DNA of 64,000 bases from Bradyrhizobium cenepequi. Lineage in GTDB: Bacteria; Pseudomonadota; Alphaproteobacteria; Rhizobiales; Xanthobacteraceae. The stretch is taken from the NCBI RefSeq assembly GCF_020329485.1, contig NZ_JAGKJI010000017.1:1-64000 (forward strand), given 5' to 3'. The translations under genes were made by a program, and so were the position numbers. Positions 8,054 to 14,815 of this stretch are shown piece after piece; within the stretch, counting starts at the first letter, position 1, and each line of letters opens with the position of its first letter. The notes below the pieces were generated by a model that was not told the DNA's origin, did not search any database, and saw only the letters and a list, made by a program, of their open reading frames with translations.

Positions 8054-8209
8054 CTAATGCTTCCCGGGAAAGCCGCCGAGGCCGTTAAAGGTCATATACA
8101 GCGAGTAGCCGCTGACCGCGATGGCGACGGCCATTTCGAACAGCAGGACGGCGACGCCGTATTTGTACCAAGGCTCGCGCGGCGCGACACGAATATCAAC
8201 CGGGTTCAT
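8054..8209 (-). CDS. 51-aa single-span membrane peptide, last gene of the NO/nitrate operon
   Basis: MNPVDIRVAPREPWYKYGVA followed by one hydrophobic helix (VLLFEMAVAIAVSGYSLYM) and a short GGFPGKH tail. A good ribosome site (CAGGAGATGCA) precedes the ATG, and it begins 18 bp after the end of the narK-type gene on the same strand. Likely a small accessory subunit or membrane-anchored partner of the transporter; function unknown. Confidence 0.6.
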   Translation of the reverse strand: MNPVDIRVAPREPWYKYGVAVLLFEMAVAIAVSGYSLYMTFNGLGGFPGKH

Positions 8210-8227
8210 TGCATCTCCTGGAGAGTT

Positions 8228-9580
8228 TCACGACGGCTTCGGTGCAGAGCTCAGGCCGGCCAGAATGCGTCCAAGCAGACCATGCTCCTGCGGGTGCCGC
8301 TCGTAACGCGCGGCCCAGAAGTAGAACAGGATGAACGGCGCGAACATGTAGAGTGCGACGTGCAGATATCCCACGTGACCGTTGACGCTGCTGGCAAAGA
8401 TCAGCGGATAGGCGATGCCGCCGACGGTTGAGATCCCGCCGATGAAGCCGGCGGCAATACCGGGGCGGTCCGGAAAGAGCAGCGGAACCAGGGCGAAAGT
8501 GCCGCCGGTGCCGAACGATACAAAGATGCCGAGCGCCACCAGCACCGCGATCGACCAGGGCAAGAAGCCGTAAAGCCCGGCAACGCTCAGCCCGATCATC
8601 GACAGCATGATCAGGATGAGCGCGATTCCCAGCCAATGCAGGCGCGGCGCGTAGGGCAGTTCCTTGGCAATGAAAGGCAACGGCGTCCAACCCTTGCGTT
8701 GGAAGAGGTCAGACATAAAGCCGGCGAACGGCCGGAACAAAGACGCGTTGAACGATGCCACGGCCGCGAACGTGCCGGCCGCGACCTGAACGCCGGCAAC
8801 GCCGGTGAAGCCGAGCGCAAGAATCTCATCGTGAAAGCCGCGGGCGAAATAACCCGGCAGCCAGGCGTTCAACGCGATTTCCAGGCCGAACGACATCGCA
8901 TAGGCCAGCATCAAAGCGATGGCGATATAGCGGGTCCACACGAACACCATTCCGCGCAGATCGCCGCCGCGCCGCACCACGTCGCGCCGCTCCATGGTCT
9001 TGGCGGCACTACCGCGCCACAGATACCAAGCGGCGACGACGAGAGCGATCATACCCAGCCACAGAAATGCGCTCTGATAGTCGGTGCCAAAGATGCGCGG
9101 CAGCAACAATGCACCGGCGCCAGCGCCGACATTGCCGGTGCCGGCGTAAAGTCCCTCGGCGGTGCCGATCTCGTGAGCGTCGAACCATTGCGCCACGTGC
9201 TGGACACCGACGACGAAGGAGACGCCGGCAATGGCGACGACCACTCGCTCGACGAAAAGCAGCTCGTAGTTGGTGGTGAAAGACGACGCGATCGAAACCA
9301 GTCCGCAGCCGGCAAGGATCGCGGCGAACGTCCGCGGAGCGCCATATCGATCGGACGCCCAGCCGGCGAAGATGCGCCCGGCCGGCGTCATCCAGATGGC
9401 CGAACTGGCGAGCAGGCCAAGGTCCTTGATCGTGAGATGATACGTCGCCGCGATGCTCGGGCTAAACGCAGCCGTGGAGAACCACATCAGGAAGCACCAA
9501 AAAAAGCCGACGGTCGCTATGCCAAGCTGTTCAACCCTGTGGCCCCGCATCAATGTTTGCTCCGCTGCGCCGTCTTTCAC
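8228..9580 (-). CDS. narK: NarK/NasA-type MFS nitrate/nitrite transporter
   Basis: About 450 aa, 12 membrane spans, of the nitrate-nitrite porter family. N-terminal FFWCFLMWFSTAAFSPSIAA, the MFS loop GWASDRYGAPR after TM2, the NNP-type GTGNVGAGAGALLLPRIFG in TM5, and FGTGGTFALVPLLFP in the second half. It imports nitrate (or exchanges nitrite). The start is taken as GTG at 9580, giving a GTGA overlap with the stop of the upstream gene; ATG at 9619 or 9550 are alternatives. It sits in a minus-strand operon with globin and reductase genes, beside nasA. Confidence 0.88.
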   Translation of the reverse strand: MKDGAAEQTLMRGHRVEQLGIATVGFFWCFLMWFSTAAFSPSIAATYHLTIKDLGLLASSAIWMTPAGRIFAGWASDRYGAPRTFAAILAGCGLVSIASSFTTNYELLFVERVVVAIAGVSFVVGVQHVAQWFDAHEIGTAEGLYAGTGNVGAGAGALLLPRIFGTDYQSAFLWLGMIALVVAAWYLWRGSAAKTMERRDVVRRGGDLRGMVFVWTRYIAIALMLAYAMSFGLEIALNAWLPGYFARGFHDEILALGFTGVAGVQVAAGTFAAVASFNASLFRPFAGFMSDLFQRKGWTPLPFIAKELPYAPRLHWLGIALILIMLSMIGLSVAGLYGFLPWSIAVLVALGIFVSFGTGGTFALVPLLFPDRPGIAAGFIGGISTVGGIAYPLIFASSVNGHVGYLHVALYMFAPFILFYFWAARYERHPQEHGLLGRILAGLSSAPKPS

Positions 9581-11268
9581 GCTTCCACCTCGAGATCGGA
9601 AAGGGCGACGCTGCAACAAGCAAAGGCGATACCGTTCTCCTTGCGCCGGCGGTCCTTTTCAAACTCCGGTTTCTCGGAAAGCGCTCCGGTGAAGCTCACC
9701 TCGCACTCTGCGCAACTCCCGGTCCGGCAGGCGTAATCCATCTCGATTCCGTGGGCTTCCGCCAGTTCCAGGAGGGTCACGGTCTCGTCCGTCTCGACCG
9801 TCCTGTCGCTCTTGATGAAGTGGACACGGTGCCGCGGCTCGGACAGCGCCAGCGGCTTCGGCACACGCGTGCCTCCCCCCGCGACCCGGCCGGATCCGAA
9901 ACTTTCGCTATGAAGCTTGGCCTGATCAAAGCCGAGCTCCTGGAGGATCCTCCTTACCTCCGCGGCGAAGGGCTCGGGCCCGCACAGGAAGACGTGCCGC
10001 TGATCGAGGTCGGGGACCAGCGCATGGATCATCGACTTGTCGAATCGCCCGGTGAGGCCGGTCCAGGATTCGGTTCGCCCGGGCCTAGCGGAGGTCAGGG
10101 TGACGGCAACGCGGAAGCAGGCATGCCGGGCCGAGATGAGCTCGAGCTCCTTGCGGAAAATGATGTCCGCAGGCGATTTAAACGAGGCCAGGAACTTCAC
10201 ATCCAGATCGGCGGTTGTGTCGACGATCCAGCGGCTCATCGACATCATCGGTGTGATCCCGCTGCCGGCGCCGATGAACAGCATCTTTGACGCCGGACAA
10301 TCGAAGCAGCTGAATTTTCCGGCCGGTCCCTTGATGGTCAACCGCCCCCCAAGCATAACATGGTCGCACAGCCAGTTCGACACACGACCACCGGGTACGC
10401 GCTTCACAGTCAATTCGAGAACATGCGGCCGGGACGGGCTCGATGAGATGCTGTAGGACCGCTCGATATACTCGCCATCGATGGTGAGAAGGAGAGTCAC
10501 GAACTGACCCGGTCGATAGGAGAACAGGAGCGGCTTTTCGCCGACGAGCCGAAAGGTCTTGGCATCGGCGGTTTCCTCGATGATGTCCACCACCTTCAAG
10601 CTCGTGACGCCGCCCGACCAGAGCGCGATGGCGGCGCGATCCTCGATGCGATTGGTCAGTCCCGGGCTGGAAGGGGGCGGGGACAGGACATAGAAATAGG
10701 AGGGAATTTCCGCCAATTCCTCGGCCTCGACGATTTCCTCCCCTGCGGCGGCCGGAGAATTGGCAAGGCGGATACGCAGTTGATAGCCCGGGATGTCGAC
10801 TAGGGACCCATCCCGTAGCGGGACCGGCACACCCGCCTTGATCTTTTTTCGATCGAGAAGCGCCCCGCATTCAAGATCGATCGCCCGGAGATAGAACCTG
10901 TCGTCCTTCTTGTGGAAAGCGGCGTGAAACAGGCCGAGCTTGTAGGCCTCGAGTTGTATATGGGCCCGGGGATGTCGTCCGACGACGGTCCAGCTGCCCA
11001 GCGGATCGATCGGCACATCCTCGATCTCGACACCGTTCTGCAGGATGATGATCTTGTCGGGCGAGTTGGCATATGATTCCTCGCCCGCGAACAGCCGATC
11101 GATCCAGGTGTTGCGGCGACGTATGAGAGTTTCGGATTGCGGTGTCGACGATCCGGCGGGACCGTCCGCGACGACGACCGGCGCCGGCAGGCCGGCGAAT
11201 AGCTGTCCCCAAAATGCCGGTTCGGGTGGGTCCGATCCTACATTCCCATCGCCATCCCGTATGGTCAT
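9577..11268 (-). CDS. FHA - ferredoxin-NAD(P)H reductase - 2Fe-2S ferredoxin fusion protein
   Basis: 563-aa cytosolic electron-transfer protein in three parts. (1) Residues ca. 75-185: FHA-like phosphopeptide-binding fold (WTVVGRHPRAHIQLE, LGLFHAAF). (2) Residues ca. 220-440: FAD-binding FNR module (IERSYSIS, GGRVSNWL) with the NAD(P) part (IGAGSGITPMMSM, FLCGPEPFA). (3) C-terminus: plant-type ferredoxin with CRTGSCAEC and a fourth Cys (AFACCS). Electrons flow NAD(P)H to FAD to 2Fe-2S to a partner. The gene before it encodes a globin fusion 10 bp away, so it may reduce that globin or serve nitrate reduction. The FHA domain implies control by Ser/Thr phosphorylation, which is inference. Confidence 0.82.
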   Translation of the reverse strand: MTIRDGDGNVGSDPPEPAFWGQLFAGLPAPVVVADGPAGSSTPQSETLIRRRNTWIDRLFAGEESYANSPDKIIILQNGVEIEDVPIDPLGSWTVVGRHPRAHIQLEAYKLGLFHAAFHKKDDRFYLRAIDLECGALLDRKKIKAGVPVPLRDGSLVDIPGYQLRIRLANSPAAAGEEIVEAEELAEIPSYFYVLSPPPSSPGLTNRIEDRAAIALWSGGVTSLKVVDIIEETADAKTFRLVGEKPLLFSYRPGQFVTLLLTIDGEYIERSYSISSSPSRPHVLELTVKRVPGGRVSNWLCDHVMLGGRLTIKGPAGKFSCFDCPASKMLFIGAGSGITPMMSMSRWIVDTTADLDVKFLASFKSPADIIFRKELELISARHACFRVAVTLTSARPGRTESWTGLTGRFDKSMIHALVPDLDQRHVFLCGPEPFAAEVRRILQELGFDQAKLHSESFGSGRVAGGGTRVPKPLALSEPRHRVHFIKSDRTVETDETVTLLELAEAHGIEMDYACRTGSCAECEVSFTGALSEKPEFEKDRRRKENGIAFACCSVALSDLEVEA

Positions 11269-11278
11269 GGTGCGCTCC

Positions 11279-12358
11279 TCACCGCCAGCACTGGCGATCT
11301 AAGAGATTCAGGACGGCTTCGCGCGTGGTCTCGATGACCTGCATCACGCCTTCGATCTCCGGGCCGCCGATCTTCAGCTCTTCCAGAGTTTCCTTGAGGA
11401 TCGCGAATATCCGGTCGAAATGCCGCGCCTCCAGCCCCATTTTGCTGACCAGCTCGACGCCGCTGTACTGGTACGGACCGCCAAGGGCCATGGCGAGAAA
11501 GGATTTCTGCTTGAGCCGCTGAGCCGCCATATCGCCATCGTCGAAGAAGCGCCCGACGAGGTCGTCCTCGAGGAGCTTGCGGTGGAACAGATCGACGGCG
11601 ATCTCCATCGCCTGGTCACCGCCGATCCGGTCATAGAGCGGGATGTCTTTCAGCTGGAAATAATCCCCCTTCTTCGCGGCGACGCTGTCGGTTCCCCAGT
11701 CGATCGGTCGCTCCAGCTTTTTTAGCAGCGGGATATGCTTGGAGCATTGGATGTAGGCCTCCTCGACCTCGACCATCACCCACCGATTCGGCCGTCTCTT
11801 GCCGTCCTTCGCCAACTCGGCCAGCACTTCCTTGGGCAGCTTGTCGGCAAAGGCTTCGAGCTCGTCGCTCTGCACGATGCGCGCCTTGCCATTGACATGC
11901 AGGCCGACGGAATCTCGATAGCAGTCGAGGATCAGTAGGGCGATGTGCGGATTCTCCGAAATGTTCCCCAGACTGGCAAATACGCCGTTGCCGCGGTATT
12001 CAGGATAGAGGAGATGCCTGTTCCCCAGCACATGGATGAAGCCGGGCTCGCCGAATCTCGGGCTGCAATCGCATTCCCCGTGACGATCGGCGGTGCCGAC
12101 GAACATGAACTCCTGCCGGGAGATGAATTCTTGCATCCGCGGGGCGAGAAAATTCAGGACCTGCCGGGCATAAAAGGTATGGGCCCGATCCTCGGAGGCA
12201 TATTTCGCCTGCAGCGCGTGCTCGCCGTCGGAGCCGGGCAGGAGGCTCGGGGTTTTCAGCTTTGCCGGACCACCGGGCTGGCCCTGCGGGTGGCCACCCC
12301 CGGAAGGCGGCGGATTACTTGCTGGGCTGCCAACCCAAGATACTCGATGCAGGTTCAT
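11279..12358 (-). CDS. PNPOx-like flavoprotein fused to a truncated globin
   Basis: 359 aa. After a Pro/Gly-rich leader (ca. 1-40), residues ca. 60-220 form a pyridoxamine-phosphate-oxidase-like split barrel (FISRQEFMFVGTADRHGEC, ASLGNISENPHIALLILD, HVNGKARIV). Residues ca. 245-345 form a group-1 truncated globin (LYDRIGGDQAMEIAVDLF, then FLAMALGGPYQYSGVEL). By hand alignment to mycobacterial trHbN, the B10 Tyr is His and the stretch that should carry the F8 proximal His is shortened to VSKM, so haem ligation may be altered or lost. The start overlaps an upstream short frame (ATGA at 12358). A role in nitric-oxide or oxygen chemistry is inferred from its neighbours. Confidence 0.8.
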   Translation of the reverse strand: MNLHRVSWVGSPASNPPPSGGGHPQGQPGGPAKLKTPSLLPGSDGEHALQAKYASEDRAHTFYARQVLNFLAPRMQEFISRQEFMFVGTADRHGECDCSPRFGEPGFIHVLGNRHLLYPEYRGNGVFASLGNISENPHIALLILDCYRDSVGLHVNGKARIVQSDELEAFADKLPKEVLAELAKDGKRRPNRWVMVEVEEAYIQCSKHIPLLKKLERPIDWGTDSVAAKKGDYFQLKDIPLYDRIGGDQAMEIAVDLFHRKLLEDDLVGRFFDDGDMAAQRLKQKSFLAMALGGPYQYSGVELVSKMGLEARHFDRIFAILKETLEELKIGGPEIEGVMQVIETTREAVLNLLDRQCWR

Positions 12359-12537
12359 ATTTGTCCCACCCCGAACAGCCGCCCATAGAACAAGGCGGCG
12401 GCTTGCGATGTCGGCGCAACCAATCCGCAGCGCGGACCAAGCACGCCCTCTGCATCACCATGTGCAAACGTTTCGACAGTCAGTCCGCGGGTGAGACCGG
12501 CAGCCTTAGCTAAGACGATCATGGTCCTGCGTAACAT
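12355..12537 (-). pseudogene. 5' remnant of single-domain haemoglobin gene, fused out of frame to the next operon
   Basis: 60-codon frame starting MLRRTMIV under a good ribosome site (AAAAGGAG). It ends with LVAPTSQAAALFYGRLF, the A-helix/B-helix region of Vitreoscilla-type (flavo)haemoglobins, and then stops by an ATGA overlap at the start of the PNPOx-globin gene. The same APTSQAA...LFYGRLF segment recurs on the plus strand at ca. 12820-12880. It may now act as a coupled leader frame for the downstream operon. Confidence 0.55.
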
Positions 12538-12731
12538 TGTAGGCGCTCCTTTTGGGCCGCGACGGCGTCCATTCGACTGACAAAAAATTCACGATCGTTC
12601 GCCTGGATCGCGAAAATCAGATCCAGGCTCCACTGTCGAGCTGGGATGGACGAAGAATATGTTCAAGAACATATTTTGACTGGCGGTATCGTCGCGCCAG
12701 TTGGAGGCGCGTCGCCGACTCGTTCATGGCC
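12538..12731 (-). promoter_or_regulatory. Promoter-leader copy A (inverted duplicate of 13279-13465)
   Basis: About 190 bp that are nearly the reverse complement of 13279-13465. Each copy drives a frame beginning MLRK/R-T and carries the ribosome site AAAAGGAG. It contains a perfect 20-bp palindrome (AATATGTTC-AA-GAACATATT, 12656-12675), a likely operator, and a perfect 9-bp hairpin GCCTGGATC/GATCCAGGC (12601-12628) that may be a leader RNA stem. Confidence 0.7.
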
Positions 12732-12739
12732 GCTTACAG

Positions 12740-13096
12740 CCAATTCGCTCGGCGTTGCCGCGTCATACCCGACACATTTGCGGCGTGCTCCGCGCTCCGC
12801 GCATGCGTGGTCCGCGCTGGGATTGGTTGCACCGACATCGCAAGCCGCCCCTTGTTCTATGGGCGGCTGTTCGAGATTGCGCCGGCGGCAAGCCCTTGTT
12901 ACGCGTCGATATGACGGAACAAGGCTGCAAGCTGATGGCGACGCTGGGCGTTGTGGTCAACAGTCTGGGCAATCTCGAAGCCGTGTTGCCGGCGGCGAGC
13001 GCTCTTGCCAAGTGACACGTCGACTATGGCGCGAAGGCAGCCGACGCCCATTGGCGCGGCGCTGCTGTGGACGTTGGAGCAGGGTTTAGGATTACG
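12740..13096 (+). pseudogene. Middle and 3' part of single-domain haemoglobin gene, broken
   Basis: Plus-strand pieces of a Vitreoscilla-like globin: APTSQAA and LFYGRLFEIAP (helix A/B), then after a frameshift DMTEQGCKLMATLGVVVNSL and NLEAVLPAASALAK. There it hits TGA where the family has Arg, followed by HVDYGAKA (F8 His region), a further shift, and AALLWTLEQGLG before the next start at 13097. Homologous to the Bradyrhizobium globin encoded beside the nitrate-assimilation FAD oxidoreductase. At least three lesions. Confidence 0.65.
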
Positions 13097-13282
13097 ATGA
13101 GCGAACCGCTCGTCATCGTTGGCAACGGCATGGCGGCTACCGGCTTGTGTGAAGAGCTCGCCCAGCGTGCGCTCGGCCGTTATCCCGTCTCGGTGATCAG
13201 TGAAGAGCCGCGGCTTGCTGATCGGTGAAGAGCTGTGGCTTGCCGATAATCGTGTGCTGCTTTCGTCGGTGCTGGCTGGCCA
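13097..13282 (+). pseudogene. Truncated duplicate of the 5' end of the FAD oxidoreductase gene
   Basis: Starts MSEPLVIVGNGMAATGLCEELAQ, nearly identical to the intact gene at 13537. It runs about 60 codons with an internal duplication/frameshift near 13215 (SEEPRLA followed by a repeat of GGCTTGC-like sequence), then breaks off at the inverted leader copy B. Result of an unequal recombination within the globin-oxidoreductase unit. Confidence 0.75.
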
Positions 13283-13465
13283 TGAACGAGTCGGCGACGC
13301 GCCTCCAACTGGCGCGACGATACCGGCAGTCAAAATATGTTCTTGAACATATTCTTCGTCCATCCCAGCTCCACAGCGGCGGCGGAGCATCGATCTGATT
13401 TTCGCGATCCAGGCGAACGATCGTGAGTCGAATGGACGCCGTCGCATCCAAAAGGAGTGCCTACA
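13279..13465 (+). promoter_or_regulatory. Promoter-leader copy B for the FAD oxidoreductase-nasA operon
   Basis: Mirror of 12538-12731. The same 20-bp palindrome AATATGTTC-TT-GAACATATT is at 13334-13353, the conserved GATCCAGGCGAACGATCGTG segment near 13408, and the ribosome site AAAAGGAG at 13449-13457. The 9-bp hairpin of copy A is degraded here on its left arm. In related rhizobia such leaders are controlled by nitrate-responsive regulators (NasS/NasT type); whether that holds here is inference. Confidence 0.65.
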
Positions 13466-13540
13466 ATGTTACGCAAGACCCCGATTACACGCCCGTTGGC
13501 GCGGGCGCTGCTGTGGACGCTGGAGCAGGGTTTAGGATGA
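13466..13540 (+). CDS. 24-aa leader frame made from both ends of the globin gene
   Basis: MLRKTPITRPLARALLW then TLEQGLG and TGA. The N-terminus equals that of the globin remnant at 12537 and the rest is the C-terminal TLEQGLG segment of the haemoglobin, so an internal deletion has joined start and end. Its stop overlaps the start of the oxidoreductase (ATGA, 13537), so it now probably only delivers ribosomes to the next gene. Confidence 0.5.
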   Translation: MLRKTPITRPLARALLWTLEQGLG

Positions 13541-14796
13541 GCGAACCGCTCGTCATCGTCGGCAACGGCATGGCGGCTGCCTGCTTGTGCGAAGAGCTCG
13601 CCCAACGTGCGCTCGGCCGTTATGCCATCGCAGTGATCAGTGAAGAGCCGCGGCTTGCCTATAATCGCGTGCTGCTTTCGTCGGTGCTGGCTGGCGAAGT
13701 GCGCGCGAGCGACATCTCACTGAAGCCAGCGGCCTGGTGGAGCGATCGGGGCATCACCTTGTACTACGGCGTCGGCGTGACAGCGGCGGATATTGCCGCA
13801 CGCACCGTGACGCTGTCCGACGGCAAAGCGTTGCCATTCGCCAAGCTCGTATTCGCCACCGGCTCGCGGCCGATCTGCTTGCGCATCGCCGGCGCCGATC
13901 TCCCTGGTGTGCTAACATTCCGCGACCTGAGCGACGTCGCGTCGATGTCGCGGGCCGCCTGCCGGAGTGCGCCCATTGTCGTGATCGGCGGCGGGCTCCT
14001 GGGCATTGAGGCGGCTTACGGTCTCGCCAAAGCGGGCGCATCGGTGACACTGGTTCATCTCATGGATCGCTTGATGGAGCGCCAGCTCGACGCACGCGCC
14101 GCGTTGCTGCTCAAGCGTGCGGTCGAGGCGAAAGGCATCCGGGTGCTGCTGGACGTCGCGGCGGCGAGATTCGTCGGCAATGGTCACGTCGAGGGTGTAG
14201 AGCTCAAGGACGGCCGCGTCCTTGCGGCCGACACGGTCGTTGTTGCGGTCGGCATCAAGCCGAACGCCGAAGTCGCCGCTCACGCCGGCATCGCGGTCAA
14301 TCGCGGCATCGTCGTCGACGATCATCTCGTCAGCAGCGCATCCGATGTTTTCGCAATCGGTGAATGCGCCGAGCATCGCGGCGTCTGCTACGGTCTGGTC
14401 GAGCCCGCTTACGAGCAGGCGCGCGTGCTGGCCGAGCGCCTCGCCGGCCGCGACGCACGCTATCTCGGCAGCGTGAATGCCACCCATCTCAAGGTCTCCG
14501 GCGTTCATGTGTGCTCCGCCGGCGATTTTCTCGGCGCGCCCGGCACCGAGTCGGTCGTGCTGAGTGATCAGGGTCTCGGCACCTACCGAAAGCTGGTGAT
14601 TGCCGGCGGTCGCGTCGTCGGCGCCGTGCTCTACGGCGATACGGCCGACTCGTTTTGGTATCTCGATCTCATTCGTTCCGGCGCCGCGATCGATTTCGTC
14701 CGCGAGGATCTCATTTTCGGTCGAGCGTTGGCCGAGCGGCAAGCGGCGGCCGCGCGACGAAACAGCTCAGTCGAACAGGAAATGGCGGCAGGTTGA
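13537..14796 (+). CDS. FAD/NAD(P)-dependent oxidoreductase of nitrate assimilation (Flp/NirB N-terminal-like)
   Basis: 419 aa. Two Rossmann dinucleotide folds: FAD-binding VIVGNGMAAACLCEEL at the N-terminus (GxGxA) with ATGSRP, and NAD-binding VVIGGGLLGIEAAYGLAKAGASVTLVH around residue 150, plus the FAD-closing DVFAIGECAEH. This resembles the flavin half of assimilatory nitrite reductase and the separate electron-donor protein of rhizobial nitrate reductase. It would pass electrons from NAD(P)H to NasA, the next gene, 19 bp downstream. Start chosen at 13537 (ATGA overlap with the leader frame) rather than further upstream. Confidence 0.88.
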   Translation: MSEPLVIVGNGMAAACLCEELAQRALGRYAIAVISEEPRLAYNRVLLSSVLAGEVRASDISLKPAAWWSDRGITLYYGVGVTAADIAARTVTLSDGKALPFAKLVFATGSRPICLRIAGADLPGVLTFRDLSDVASMSRAACRSAPIVVIGGGLLGIEAAYGLAKAGASVTLVHLMDRLMERQLDARAALLLKRAVEAKGIRVLLDVAAARFVGNGHVEGVELKDGRVLAADTVVVAVGIKPNAEVAAHAGIAVNRGIVVDDHLVSSASDVFAIGECAEHRGVCYGLVEPAYEQARVLAERLAGRDARYLGSVNATHLKVSGVHVCSAGDFLGAPGTESVVLSDQGLGTYRKLVIAGGRVVGAVLYGDTADSFWYLDLIRSGAAIDFVREDLIFGRALAERQAAAARRNSSVEQEMAAG

Positions 14797-14815
14797 TGCG
14801 TACGGTGAACCGGTC

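Noticed and set aside
8636..9736. 366-codon plus-strand frame
   Set aside because: Antisense to the narK gene; His/Arg/Gln-rich composition and no family pattern, a high-GC shadow.
12646..13447. Two frames beginning MDEEYVQEHILT on opposite strands
   Set aside because: They are the same leader sequence read through the inverted duplicate; they overlap a palindrome and have no ribosome site or family.
13912..14742. 276-codon minus-strand frame
   Set aside because: Shadow of the FAD oxidoreductase gene.
14600..14815. Upstream extension of nasA
   Set aside because: Overlaps the previous gene by ca. 200 bp; family proteins start shortly before the CPYC motif, and ATG 14816 fits.
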